DNA of 64,000 nt, from positions 426,844 to 490,843 of the forward strand of contig FJUW01000020.1 in assembly GCA_900074885.1 (NCBI GenBank), given 5' to 3'. The position numbers and the translations under genes are program-made. This document shows, piece by piece, positions 35,501 through 48,900 of this stretch (positions within the stretch are counted from its first letter, which is position 1; every line of letters starts with the position of its first letter). This stretch comes from Rhynchosporium graminicola (lineage: Eukaryota; Ascomycota; Leotiomycetes; Helotiales; Ploettnerulaceae). Below the pieces are notes generated by a model. The model was not told the DNA's origin. It saw nothing but the letters and a program-made list of their open reading frames with translations, and searched no databases.

Positions 35501-37868
35501 CCTCCTTAAGAACCCGAAGAAGGAGAACTATATTTCTAGCTTTCAATATAATCTACTAGGAACTCCTAATCGATTTCGAGGCCGGCGAGTCTAAGGTCTT
35601 TAACTAGTGTAATAGTAGCTCAGGTAAATACTATATAGCTTAATATAATCGATACTAGTGTAGTAAAGTTTACTATATAGCTCGAGCTACTAATAGAGAG
35701 TAATACTTAAGATAATAGTTCTTCTATTTCATAAGATATAACTACTTAAGGTAATTATGAATATTAGCTTCTGCCTCCTTTAGAGCCATCTTTAGAGAAT
35801 CGTCGAGAAAAGTATATCTATATTAGCTTAACTATCAGATAAGTACCTAGCTTATAGTATCTAAGATAATAGAAGAAACCTTTAGAAAAGCTTGTTAGCT
35901 AGACTTATATCTCTCTAGTATTAGAGTTTATATTAGTAAATTCATAGAATGTATAAGTTAAATTTCTACTAAGAGGTCTTAGATATTAAACTTTCTATTA
36001 TAGATTATCTTATTATAAAGTTTAGTAAGAATATTGTGTATAGATAATAGAATATTTCGATTAGTATAGTATACTACTAAGCGAAAGGTTCTATTAGTAC
36101 CTGCTATACTACTATAAAAAGCTAGCTTACTCTATATAGAGAATAAGATAATAAAATATATTTAAAAAATCGTATAGAAATAAGTAAGTATAATTAATAT
36201 TATTCGGGGCAGATCGTAGTATAAATATATTAATACTATAGACTAAGCTAGGTAGGTATTAAAGTTAATACTCCCTTTTCCTACTAGCTACTTATATCAC
36301 ACTTATAGTACTAAGTTTAATTATAAAAAGCTCTATTGAAAGTAATGAAAATAGAGTAAAACTTTAGTTACGAGATATATAAGTTATATACCTTGAAACT
36401 CGACTATATAACCTTAACTCCTCTTAATTTACTAATATTATATATCTTACTTTTAGCTTTTAGAAGTAGGATCTAGCTATAAACCTAGATTCTCTAGCTG
36501 ATTCTTTTCTTAGCTTATAATATACGCTCCTATATTTTCCGTAAGCTATTTCAGAAATACTTTCATAGTCTCGCTTTTATCTATTATTTAGCGTAAGAGC
36601 TTTATATAATTAGATTTAATTATATATAGCTCCGAATTTACTATCTGAACTTAGCATTTTACTATTACTAGCTCCTTAGATAATATTAGACTATACGCTA
36701 GCTCGGGAAAATACTACCTTTTGACTTCCTATAGCTTATAGATATTAGTACTTATTAATAAAAGAATATAGTAACTTATACTTCCAGGATTTTATTTACC
36801 TCTTTCTTAATATCTTAACTTAACTCTTCGATAGGCAAATTATAACTTTAAGTAATAAGCTCGTTCGGCGAAAGTATTTTAGTATCTAAATAATATTATA
36901 AATCGTAATTACTAGCACTATTATTTTGGAAATCCTAAGGTATTATAATAATACTATTAATACTAGAGTTAGAAAAGCCCTATAAGTCTTAAGCTAATGA
37001 TCCTAGCTCTAAAAAAAGAATTTAACTCTAAAAATTAAGATCCGAGGGAATTATTTAAATATCTATTAATAATATAGCGTTAGAACTATTATACTAAGTG
37101 CTATTATCTGTAGAGTTCTCTATAGTATCTAGACGATATACGCTATATTAATACTAGCTATAGACTCTTAATATGACCTGTTGTAATAACTTTAGTTTAT
37201 AAGTACCTTTCCTGATCCCCTTAGAGAAGAAGGATACTAGCCTTTATATAATAGCTTAAGTACTAGCTTATAACTTGAGCTAAGTAAGAAGGATTCTTAC
37301 TAACCTTACCCCTGCTTAATATTATACCCTTCGATTAGTAATAGTTTAACTACTAAGTAAACTCCGCTCGATATAAAGTTTATTTATACTCTCTAGGGAT
37401 CTTTATTAGTCTAGTTAGAAGCGCTTACTGCGCTATTATATTAAGTTAATAAGACTACTCGGATTCAGGTATTATTTATTATCCTATATCGAAGCTATAT
37501 CTAATTAATGACTCGCTTAGTCCGATTCGGAGAAATCGTTATTAATTAACTTTCGGTATAGATTACTAATAGCTGTGAATAAAGAGCTTATGGATACTTT
37601 TAATATAAGTAATTACTATATGCGAAGTACTACTATAGTCAGAATAAAGTTAAGGATACTAAGCTTATTATAGAGGCCGCTCTATATATATATATTCCTC
37701 ATTAATATTTATATAAGCTTATAAGGGAAAGCTAGCGTTAGAATTCCGGTAATACTAATAACTCTAAGAAATTCAGAGCTACTAGAAAGATTAAAAGGTT
37801 CGTATATTACTTTAAGCTATTAATCTAAAGCTAACTCTCGAAATAGTTAGCGAAATAGTTAGCGTTAA
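32532..37868. other. unassigned RIP-mutated DNA, middle part
   Basis: About 5.3 kb continuing from 9313 once gypsy A is removed, and continuing to 38322 once the solo LTR is removed. No LTR, transposase or retroelement motif recognised. The most protein-like stretch is on the plus strand at about 35120-35950 (for example LPPLEPSLENRREKYIYIS and ATGYKCPLPPQEPEEGELYF), with only TAA/TAG interruptions, but I cannot name it. Near 37840-37866 there is a short tandem duplication GAAATAGTTAGC. Confidence 0.55.
35120..35950 (+). pseudogene. unidentified degenerate coding stretch
   Basis: A plus-strand reading of roughly 275 codons with TAA/TAG but normal amino-acid variety, including Pro/Glu/Gly-rich segments seldom found in noise from this AT-rich DNA. 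Segments: AIDRNTKDEFS, GIEGNYS.TAYRSEEVNLIGSK, CPLPP.EPEEGELYF, PPLEPSLENRREKYI. The opposite strand is also fairly open here, so the strand is not certain. No family recognised; it may belong to the same lost gene or element as 5103-5465. Confidence 0.3.
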
Positions 37869-37873
37869 GGTTT

Positions 37874-38321
37874 TGTTGGATTTGTAACCAGTACCTTGGT
37901 CAGTTTTGCCTGCATCGGCATACACACCCTGTACCTTATCAGTACATGGTCTTGGTACCTGGTTCAGTACCTTGCGCATGTACCTTGTTGTACCTGGCAC
38001 CTACACCCTGTACCTTGTCCACAGCCTGTACCCTGCATACTCTTAGAGTTACCATGAAGGTTCTCGAAAGAGTTTTACTACTCCCTAGTACGTATATCGT
38101 ACTTCTAGAGGTTTCTACTGACGTAGTATGATTCTACGGAATACGCGTCTTCTTCTATGGAGTTCTGTATTACGTAGTATAGAATATTCTAGAGAGCTCA
38201 CATGGCTATATAAGTAGCTAGAATCTCTCCTGTAGTTAGCTCTCTTCAAGCAAGTAAAGCAATTCGTATTGATCACGTATTATTCTGACCTTTTAGCCGA
38301 TTTCCACTTTTAATTTTCACA
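37874..38321 (+). repeat. solo copia LTR
   Basis: 448 bp, TGTTGGATTTG..TTTTCACA, flanked by the perfect 5-bp TSD GGTTT (37869-37873 and 38322-38326), with no internal sequence on either side. It is the best preserved LTR of the family (many CpA/TpG retained) and shows the U3 GTACC array clearly at 37890-38035. Produced by recombination between the two LTRs of a former full element. Confidence 0.95.
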
Positions 38322-38326
38322 GGTTT

Positions 38327-41300
38327 CGATAAAGCTAGTAAAACTGCGTTAGTATAACCGCGCGCTCGTAGGATATTTCTATACTTAGAAAGTTTCTAGA
38401 AACTAATCTTATATTAAGTATAATATAAATAGAGAGTCTTAGAGTTAGGTATCTTTCTTCTACTATATCCCCTCCTCGCAGAGGCTCGATAATACGTAGC
38501 TAGGCTAGAGGTACCTAAGTATCTAGAAGACTTATATATAGCGCTTCTATAGCTATTAATACTAAATAAGGATACTATATCGATATTAAAGTATAGAAAG
38601 AATAATAGATTAGTATTATAGTAGTATATAGAGTACCTTATAAGTTATAAAGTAAAGTCGGTAGCGCTAAGGCTTTTACCTAATACTAGATAAAGAGTCG
38701 GAGCGCTTAAGATCTAGTATATAAGAAAGGAGTATAAACTTGCTTATAGATATATATTTGCTTCTATAAAAATATAACTTATAGTATATACTACCTCTTA
38801 AGAAGTGGAAGTATATCGTCTTAGATAGTTATATATATTTAAGTATTATATTTATATTAGGATATTATAAATAGGTGATTCCCGCTTTATATAATAGAAT
38901 ATTAATAATTAAGTATTAAATAAGCCCGTGCTAAATTAAGCGATATATCTATTAGAGTAGTCTAATATAAGATAATCGAAACCCGATAGATTATACTAGA
39001 AACTACCAAAGTAATTAGTTTCTATATATTATCTAAGTTATACCTTAAATATAAATACTTCTAAATATCTTAATAGGTTCCCTTAGTAAGCTCGTCTAGA
39101 TATATAGGTACAGGTAAGCGTTAATAAACGTTAGGTCTTTATATATAATATATATATAAGAATGTTAATATAGGATTTCTTATAAGACTTCTACCTAAGA
39201 GTAGAAGTAGCAGAAAATCATGCGCGTATATTAGAGAAAGATCTCTATAAAGCTTAAATAACTTTACTCTAGTGCTAAAATTCTCTAGTTCAGTACGAAG
39301 CGTCTCCATTCTCTAGCTAGGAACTTCTTAATAAGGAGCGTCGGAATTATTAAGGATATTAAGAAGCTCTTATATTTGAAAGTGAGAGATAAAGAGAGAT
39401 AATTATATTACTCGAAAGGATACTTAAGAAAGTAATATTAAGTAGTAAGACTACGGAGATTCTCAGCAGCCGGCTAACTATAGTACCCAAAGCTATAGTC
39501 TATTAAATAATACTAATATTTAAGTCTTCCTCGATAAAGACTACTTAAATTATAAAGACTTTAGTAGAGAGTAGTAGATTAATTTCTATAGAATAATAAA
39601 GCGAGTTAGCTTAATAACTATTACTATCGCTAGCTCTTAACTTATATTAGCTAAGCGAGCACGAGAGCTAAAACCTTACTTATATCTGTAGTATAGAAGT
39701 ATTAAACCAATATTATTAAAGCAGGTCGAGATCTGATTATAATTACTTATTTACTACGAGTAAGCTAATGAATATCTATAGTTATACCGAGTCTATATAA
39801 GTTAACGAAAGCAGGAGGATTATATAGAATAAAGTATAGGAGTTACCTTTAAGAAGAATATAGTTTACTAAGTAATACTAAAGTAATCGCTAGCTATAAA
39901 TTAATATTACTCTATAGAGGGATTACTCCGGTTTCGATATTTCCTAGATATATTTTAGGACGCTAAGTAATCTGAAATAAACGTTTTAATTTTAATATAT
40001 AGCTATAATAAATCATATGTAGTAGCTTGTATCTTTATATATAAGCTTATTATAATAGGGTAATAACCCTAAGTATTACGCAGAAGCGTATCTTTCTCTA
40101 GCTACTACTATTGTCTTTAGTTATTAATACTAGTATATTATAATTCCTATACTTAAATTAGTATTATCACGCTCTAGAAAATCTCCGAAGCGCGTTATCG
40201 AGCAGTTCTAGTCCTTTATAACTTATCTCGCTTCGACTATAAGTTATCTATAGTAGCTTTCGACTAGCGTTAGTTATATAATAGTTAAAGTAATTACTAG
40301 TCTAAGTAAAATCGTTATAACTTTAAGTAAGATTAATTTATAACTTCTTCTATATGATAAATTAACTTCAGGTAAGTTAATTAAGGATATCCTAGCTATT
40401 AGGTATCTATAGTAGCTCTAGGTCGAGAGTATTCTATCTTATCCTCTTAACTTACTTTAAGCTCCTAAGTATTAATAATCTAAACTATTAGATTAGCTTA
40501 TAGAATAAGTTAATATTCATACTCGAAATATCTTAGTAAAAGCTCTAACTTATAAAATAAAATCCCCCTTTAACTTTATCGTCCCGCGTCGAAGAGCTTA
40601 CGAGAGAGTTAGGCTACTAATATTAATAGATTTAATTTTATTAATAAATATTCGTAAACTTATAATAATTCCGCGAAACTATATATAACTTATCTTAGTA
40701 GCTCTTTCTCGCTTACTACCTCGATTATAATATTAGCTATTTAGTTAATATAATAGCTTAGCTATAGAATATATTAAAGGAATCTAAGCGCTATAAGTTT
40801 AAAGTAAAGAGAGATTAGATAGATTTCTAGAGTATAGATTATATTAAGTAGGGTCAGAAAGGGAATATAATATAAATACTAGAACTAGCTATTTTATATT
40901 TTAAGTAAAGTTAAGAATTAAAGTACTAGTTTATTATTTTCTTTCGATCGCTTACTCGATTACTTCTATATTTAAAAAATAATAAGTCTTACTATCTAAT
41001 ATAATAATAGACCTAATTTAGATAAGCTAAGAGCGTCCCGCTTAAGCTAAAGAAATATTAATAAACTTTATTTTAATCTGCTTACTTACTTTATACTATC
41101 TAATATCTTATATATAACTAAGATTAATATAATTCCGAAAGGGGGTTAGTAATTACTAATTAATAAATTAGATTTCGCTGAAAAATATCGAAAGTAAAAG
41201 TACTCGAGAAGCTTGCAGGGACTAACTCCGAAGCTAATAGTTCGAGAATTAATACGCTATATTATTACTATCTCTGACTTATAAGGGGGTTTAGAAGTAA

Positions 41301-42260
41301 TAATATACTCGTAGATCTAAGAGAGCTACTTTCTGAATCAGAATATATATTAAAATATATTTTATTTAATTAAGATATAATAGCTATACTTTAGAGACTC
41401 GGAGAAAGTCTCCTAATAATTACTTTCTCTGAAGGGTTACTATTACTTTAGTTATTACCTTATCAGATAGTATAAGGAAATCTCTCTATCGCGTAAGCTT
41501 AGTATTAAGTTATTAGTAATATATATCGGCCAATTTATTAGTAGTATATAGCGTTAGATAAGGTATAAAAATACTAGTATATAAGAGGCTTATAAAAAAT
41601 CTATAAGTAATTATCAATTTCTTAGGGAAGTGAATATTACCTTAATAATCCTCTTATCGGATTGTATTATAAAGTTTCTTATTATATAAGCTCGCGGTGG
41701 AAATATTAGAAGTATAAGTCGGCTAATACTTTACTAGTAGTATAGTATTAGCTCTCAATTTCTTAGTTCTGATAACTAATAACTAACTTAATAACTAATA
41801 ACTAATAACTAATAATAATAAGGGAAGCTAATAAACTTCTATTAGTTACGACTCGAAAACTATAAATCGCTATTTTATTCTAGGATAGACTCGTAGTATA
41901 AAAGGTGAATTAAATATATTTTCAGCTTAATCTAATAACTTATTATATATATCGAGACTAGATCTTTTATCTTTTATACTTAAATTCTATACTATTAGTT
42001 AATAGCTACTCTATCTCTTGTAAAGATAACTAAAAGTCTAGCTCGACTAAGCGAACTCTCTTACTTATTCTCTACTGAACTTCTCTATAGACCTTATTAA
42101 TTATAATACGTTTAGTATATTCTATTATAGTATTAGCTAGTAATATTAGGATATAATTAACTAGCGTATATAAGATACTATTATCTTATCTCGATGAGAT
42201 TCGAACTTAGTCTAGAGCACTTCGATTATATTTAGTATAGTAAATATCTTCTTAATCTTA
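38327..42260. other. unassigned RIP-mutated DNA, right part
   Basis: About 3.9 kb, the right-hand continuation of the same unassigned locus. No recognisable domain on either strand. It includes a heptamer microsatellite (41771-41821) and ends at the copia J LTR. A GAGATTCGAAC motif at 42196-42206 resembles a tRNA T-arm on the minus strand, but no complete tRNA can be folded. Confidence 0.55.
41771..41821. repeat. heptamer microsatellite (AATAACT)n
   Basis: About seven imperfect units of AATAACT (ATAACTA..), ending in a short AAT run. A simple tandem array in unassigned DNA. Confidence 0.85.
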
Positions 42261-42614
42261 TGTTGGATTTATAACCAGTACCTTAGTCAGTTTACCAGTA
42301 CCTTAGTTAGTTTTGCCTGTACCCTGCATACTCTATTAGAGTTACTATGAAGGTTCTCGATAGAGTTTTACTATTCCCTAGTACGTATATCGTACTTCTA
42401 GAGGTTTCTACTAACGTAGTATGATTCTACGGAATACGCGTCTTCTTCTATAGAGTTCTGTATAACGTAGTATAGAATATTCTAGAGAGCTCACAAAGCT
42501 ATATAAGTAGCTAGAATCTCTCCTATAGTTAGCTCTCTTCAAGCAAGTAAAGCAATTCGTATTAATCACGTATTATTCTAACCTTTTAGCCGATTTCCAC
42601 CTTTAATTTTCATA
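42261..42614 (+). repeat. copia J 5' LTR with internal U3 deletion
   Basis: 354 bp instead of 450-490. It has two GTACCTTAG units at its start and then jumps to GCCTGTACCCTGCATACTC, lacking most of the U3 GTACC array. The loss is consistent with slippage or recombination between units of that array. The TATA box and 3' half are present. Confidence 0.9.
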
Positions 42615-43289
42615 TAGTAGCAATTCACTTAGTGAAATCAGCTAATCAGACGCTTCCTTCGATCGACCTCGCCTAAACTCGCTTCCGTTACTCCTTACCG
42701 ACAAAGGAGCTTCCTGATCAGGCGTTACTTAGTCGTTTTCAACGACTTTTTCGCCTAGAGCTAGCTAGTAAGCTAGCCCCTTTGAGCCCTACTAATATAG
42801 CTATAGCGAATCAGACTCGTGGCCCTTAACCCTAAGACGAAGTTACAGGGAAATCATAACTTATAACCTCTCGAAGCCTTTAGAAGTGGAGACGACCTAG
42901 TGACCCTAGGTACGAAGGCTAAGATCTTATTCCGGGGTGCCTATAGCTACTGCCGACTTAGTTTAGAAGCTAGGCCTCGTTAAGCAGTAGTATATAGCTT
43001 CTGATCGCTATTTAGCTTAGTATATATCACAGGTCAGCTAATATAAGCTAGTATTAAGTATAAGAAGCTATCCTCGGAGAGGGTTACTTAATAGTAGTAC
43101 TTAAGGCGCTATAAGGTAAAACTAGGCCTAGTAGTAAGGTTAATTCAATAGCAAATACGATAGACATAGTTACTATATACTACTATTGATTTTAACTAAG
43201 CGAAAAACTCAGTAAGATAGTAAGCTCGGCGTAGCTACTATCTTTTTCAAGGGTAAGATAAGGTTAGTGTCTTTTCAAGTTACTTAGTA

Positions 43290-44527
43290 GCTTATACGAG
43301 TAAAACTCGTACTTTCAAGACCTCTTAGTACTTAGTACTATTTAACTGCCTATAAGGAATTATATCTTCTTTCAAGGGAGATAAGCTAGTAAGCCGCTCT
43401 AACTATATAGAGTAGCTTAATACGGCTAGCTTCTACTAAGAGGTAAATAGCTATATATCTTATATCAATAGTATTGAGACTAAGCTTAGCTGAGCTCTCT
43501 ACTTTAAGTCAGAAGAACGTATTAACGTGTAAAGCGAAAAGAGAGTAGATTATACTTCTTACTCTCCGGAGCTAGCGATTAAAAAGAGACTAGCTGATTT
43601 TAAGCGTGTAAATAAGAAGGCTTTAGGCGCTATTAAGTCGATTATATCACTTGAAAACCTCGATAGATTCAAGGATAAGACTAGCGCAAAAGACCTATAG
43701 GAAGCTATTATAGCTACCTACGGTTCTACTAGCCTAGAGGAGATCAGTAGGCATATAAATCGTATTATCGATAATACCTACTCCTCTTATAAGAATATAG
43801 ACGAGTATACTAGCGTAATTCAAGCTAGTTAAGTCTACCTAAAGTAGCTCAAGTATGAGATTCCAAAGCCTATACTAGCTAGCCTTATATTTAAAAGTTT
43901 ACTTAGTTCTTTTGATTCTTTTACTTCTAGGAAGTACGGAGAAATCTCTAATAACCTTTCTTCTATGGATATAGAAGGTTTAATAAGAGATCTTATATTA
44001 GAAGAGGCTAGAATGAATACTTCTACCGATTTATAAGCTAATAAGGCTTTTAAGAGGAAGAATTCGAAAGGCAGTAAGAAGTATAGTTACTATAATAAAA
44101 CAAACTATATAGAGGCAAATTGCTATATAAAGCACCTTGAGCTAATACTTAATAAATCGACTAATAATAAGAAGAAGTCGAAAATTAAAAGCGCTAAAGA
44201 ATCAAAAGAGAAGTCTACTAAGGCTCTTATAAGTTCTTTTAGTAGTAGTAGTACTACTAGTAGTAGTAGTATAGCAGATTAAGCTTATGCTATTATATAG
44301 AACTATAGAATAGTACTTAATTCTAGCGCTTCTAAGTATTATATACTGAATAAAAGCTAGTTATTAGACTCTAAACTTATATCTAAGAAGTCTATTACTA
44401 TCGCTAATAATAATATTTTGCTTATAATAAGTAGAGGAGATATCTCAATAATCACTAGGGAAAGCGATAAAGTACTTATTAAAGATATAAATTATATACT
44501 TAGCTTTAAAACTACTCTCCTAAGCTC
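43290..44527 (+). pseudogene. copia J gag and protease N-part
   Basis: Reads across the site where copia B is split: IIDNTYSSYKNIDEYTSVIQAS at about 43770-43830. Gag blocks as in B, the nucleocapsid knuckle YSYYNKTNYIEANC at 44081-44124 (first Cys lost), a Ser run encoded by AGT triplets (44240-44270), and the protease motif reading NSSAS instead of DSGAS (about 44317-44330). Truncated at 44527. Confidence 0.85.
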
Positions 44528-44666
44528 AGAATTAGAGAGAAAAGAAGAACTTTCTCTCCTTAGTAATTAGTTTCTATATTAACCAGATTATTACTAGCGA
44601 ACCTCTAGTTAATCTTCTACTATTCTATTATGCTTATTTACCTTAGTGTACTAAGTAAATATTATA
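44528..44666 (+). repeat. gypsy H 5' LTR, truncated
   Basis: 139 bp matching 51169-51311 of the 3' LTR (AGAATTAGAGA..CTAAGTAAATATTATA). The first 42 bp or so are missing. Confidence 0.88.
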
Positions 44667-44699
44667 TTCTAATTACTTTCTCTTTACGCTAGCCTAAAT

Positions 44700-45860
44700 C
44701 AAGTATAATAGTCTAAATCGGAGAATTATTAATAGTATCAAATCGACCCTCGATATAAGATAATACAGCGAGAGATATATTAAAGCTAGGCGAAACTCTA
44801 GTCGATAACCTTATAGTCTTATAAGAAAAACTCCGATCGCTAAAGAAGCGGAATAATATCCTAGATAACCTTATAGTCGAGTGCTAGCGAATATATAGCG
44901 ATAATCTTACCTAATACTCCTCTGAAGTCTCTATAAGAGTATACTTTCTTTAATCCTTAGAACTCGAATGTTCTGCGGAAATAATAGAGAGAGATAGAAG
45001 CCGATCAGAAGCACTTAATAAATCGCTAGTACTTTATTAAGAGAAAGGAAAATATATAATCCCTCCGGAGTATAAGGGAAGAAACTAGAAAGAACTTATA
45101 GAATACCTTTAGGCTTATAACCGAGTCTTCGACTATAATACCGAAGGATACCCGATTAATACTATTAAGATTAAATAAGTAATAACTTTACTCTATAAAA
45201 AGCTAGCGAACGCTTAGAAAAAGTTCAGGAAATATACCTTAGATAACTTTTACGAGATAACCTAGGAAAGTTATAAAGAGTTATTAGCGAATCTCTAGCT
45301 ACTTCTTATCTTACGAAAGGTAGCTAACTTATAGGCCTATAAGAATACTCGCTAGAGGCTAAGTTAACTAATCAAGGAGTTCGTTAATTACCTAGAAGAG
45401 AAGGAAGAATAACTTAAACCTTTTATTAAGTATTAATTACGAGATATCTTATTTAATAAGATCCGCTTAGAGATTCGCTAGAAAATCGTTAAGAATAGCT
45501 AAGCTAATAGACTTTAGACCTAAGATTAAGTTATTTCTACTATTACTCTTTAAGAGACTTATACTTTATCTAGAGGTACTAATAGTAATAAAAGATAAAA
45601 GGAACCTAAAGAGTAGAAATATAAGGAGTTAAACGCAACGAAAGATAACTTATATAAGTACTAGCGAAGAACTAGTAACTAATAAGATAAATACTAGTAA
45701 AGATAAGAAGAGAGAAGAGATCTAAATAGTATATCTATTAAGGATCAGCTAATAAGATAGGATATCTCTAAGGTTTAGTACTACTCTTATAACGAATATA
45801 GATATATCTCTCTGAACTATCTAAAATTAAATACTAGCGATACTAAAGATAAACGCTAAG
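44700..45860 (+). pseudogene. gypsy H gag
   Basis: Degenerate capsid/nucleocapsid. A capsid-like helical region lies around 44980-45500 (for example YLEEKEE and QDLIKQDISKV-like segments). The zinc knuckle at 45778-45830 reads YYSYNEYRYISLNY, the Cys/His ligands changed to Tyr by RIP. Stops are mostly TAA/TAG. The start is not determinable. Confidence 0.7.
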
Positions 45861-45939
45861 GAAAGCTATAACTCGTAGTATCTTCTATATCCGAGCCGGG
45901 TTTACTAGATAATAAGATAGAAATCTAAATAAAGATTTT

Positions 45940-48900
45940 ATCTTAAGATAAGTGGAAATCGATAACTATCCTTATTAATAATAGACTAGAAGATAACTTT
46001 ATATTAAGACTAGTTACTAAAGAATAGGAGCTTGAACTTACTAGCGAAGGACTAAGGACTTTCTAGATACTTTTATAGAATAAAAGCGTTATCTTCGGTA
46101 CTATAATCGCCTAAGTAGAGATAGTCGATTCGATTAGATAGACTAGAGTCGATACTCTTTATCTAAGAGTTATCAATATGCTAGGTATAGACCTAATATT
46201 AGAGTAGCTATAGTTAAAGGATATAGATCCTTAGATAAGCTTTAAGAATAAGTAATAGAGGTTTCCTTATAAATTAAAGGATTCAGATAACCTTAATATT
46301 ATAGCACCTCGAGCTTTTGCGACTCTTATTAATAAATAGAAATCTCCTATATACGCTATAATATCTAACTTACGTATAATACGCTAGATAAATACCGGCG
46401 ATACGCCTACTATTCCCTCTATATATAATGACTTTAAGGACATATTCTCTCAGGAGAAAGGAAGCGAGCTACTTCTATTAGAGGGCTATTAATACGCTAT
46501 CGAGTTAGAACTAGGATTAAAGATACCTTATTCTCTAATCTATAACTTCTCTAAGAAGGAACTAGAGGTTCTCCGGGAATACCTCGACTTATTAGAGGCG
46601 AAAGGTTAGATAAGGAAGAGTAAGAGTCCTATAGGTATACTTATTCTTTTTATACCTAAGAAAAATAATAGCTTTTAATTATATATCGATTACTAAGCTC
46701 TAAATAAAATTATAATTAAGGATTAGTACTCTCTACTATTAATCAGCGAAACGCTAGATAAGCTCCGGGATACTAGAGTATTTACTAAACTAGACTTATA
46801 AAACGCTTACTACTATATCCGAATTCGCTAGGGTAATAAATAGAAGACTGTATTTCGTACTTAATATAAGTATTATAAGTATTAAGTTATACTATTTAGA
46901 CTATTAAATATACCGGCGACTTTCTAGGTATTTATTAATGATACGCTAGCGGGACTTATAGATATTACTTATATTATATACCTTAATAATATCCTAATCT
47001 ACTCTATAGACCCATTATAATATAAATAATATATTCGCTAAGTACTAGAGAGACTTCGGTATATAAACCTCTTTATTAAATTATTAAAGTACTCCTTTAA
47101 TACTAAAAGTATAGAATTTCTAGGATATATTATCTCCTTAGCTAGCGTTTTAATAGATATAAGCCGGATAGATATTATTAGGGAATAGCTAGAGCTTAAA
47201 AGTATTAGAGATACATAAGTCTTTATTAGTTTTATAAACTTCTACTAGCGATTTATTATAAAGTTCTCGGCGATTACCTGACCTCTAATAAGTAGTAAGA
47301 AGGAAGGGTAACTTGCTCTTGCTTTTAGATAGAGTGCTATAGAAAGGGAGGCTTTTAACGCGTTAAAAGATACGTTTATTATAGTACCTTTTCTTATGTA
47401 CTTCGATCTACTAAAGCTAAGAAAGCTAGAAACTAATACTTCTAGGTTTACTATAGCGGGAATTCTATCCTAGCCTAGAGAATGGCCGGCGAAGGAAAGG
47501 GAAAGAGCTATCTAGTACCCTATCGCGTTCTTTAGTAAAAAGCTAGAACCTGCTGAGTTAAATTATAAAGTATATACTTAAGAACTCCTTATAATTATTA
47601 AGTATTTTATATACTAGAGGTATTACCTTAAAGGTAGTATAGCTCTAGTTAAGTTATTAATAGATTATAGTAATCTTTATTATTTTATAACTATAATAGT
47701 ATTAAGCTAGCGATAAGCTAGATAGGCTCTAGAGCTATCTAAGTATAACTTTATATTAAGTTATAGATAAGGGAAAAATAATCCCGCTAATAGACCGTCG
47801 AGAAGGCCTGACTATAAGCTAGCGAAAGACGAGGAAAATATTATACTTCTTACTTTATAAAATAAGCTACGAGGTTTAATTAATAATAAGTTAATTTATA
47901 TATTTAGTAAAGCTAGCGATACGATAGAAAGTAACCGGCGTCCGAATAATAGTATATTATACTAGTTAACTCAGATTCTATAACTTACTAATAATACTTC
48001 TTTAAAAGGAGTATCGATCGAGGCTATAGATATAACCTCTACGCCTAACTAGCGATATATACTTATAAAGCTTAATAGTTTATAGAACTTATTTAGAGGT
48101 CTAGATACCTTCTTAAGAGGCGCTAGCGAGAAGCCGGGCGCTAGCTAGTATAGCTATAGATATACTATACTATAGTTCTTTATAGCAAGTATTATAAGAA
48201 CTAAAATAATAAACCCTGAATCGAACTTACTTCTCTTAACGCTTATAAAGCTATAGAAAAGGGACGCTTTTACTATTAAGAAGTTAGCTAGATTATAGAT
48301 AACTAGGGATATAGATTAAAGTGTCGATAGCGAAGGGCTACTTAGATACCGGCGAAAGGCTTACGTTCCGCTAGACGAAGCTATTCGTACCAAAATCATG
48401 AAGATAATCTAATTATAAGCTATTTTAGTTAGGATAAGACGCTAAAGCTTATCTAGCGAAAGTACTATTAGCAGAAGATTAAGCTAGATATTAAAGAATA
48501 TATTAAAAGTTATAATATTTATTCAAGGATAAAAGTACGAAGAATAAAAATAGCTAGCGAGATATAAGCGCTTAGCTAGCTAAGTAAGCCGTTTGAATCT
48601 ATAACTATAGACTTTATTATAGATCTACTACCTTATAAAGGGAGCTCTATAGGAAGAATCTCCGATAGTTTACTAGTATTTATTAATAGATATACTAAAG
48701 ATATAGAGTATATTCCTTACTTAAAGATAATTAATACGCTAAGCTTAGCTTAGCTATTTATTAACTATTAGTCTAAAGACTATAGATTACCTGCGGTTAT
48801 TATTACTGATAGAGGTTCTGTTTTCACTTCTAAGTTCTAGTAAGAAGTATACTTCTACCTCCGAATAATAAGAGGTCTTTCGATAGCGTTTTACTTATAT

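Larger units (their letters stand above)
42261..44527 (+). mobile_element. truncated copia element J
   Basis: Begins with a copia 5' LTR (42261-42614), then the leader and gag up to the protease region. It stops at 44527 within a stretch that continues differently in copia B (CTAAGCTC, then TAAGG.. in B, AGAATT.. here). At the break it is joined to the middle of the gypsy H LTR, so the rest of J, its 3' LTR and right TSD are gone. Confidence 0.9.

Noticed and set aside
42190..42245. tRNA-like T-arm (GTTCGAATC on the minus strand) with a possible anticodon hairpin
   Set aside because: The T-stem needs mismatches, the candidate anticodon loop has the wrong size and the 5' half is absent. A tRNA relic next to the copia J insertion remains possible but unsupported.
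44667..44680. Self-priming pair in gypsy H as firm evidence
   Set aside because: Only 7 nt (TCTAATT/AATTAGA) match and the 5' LTR is truncated; spacing to a TATA-like box fits, but alone it would be chance-level, so it is mentioned only as weak support.
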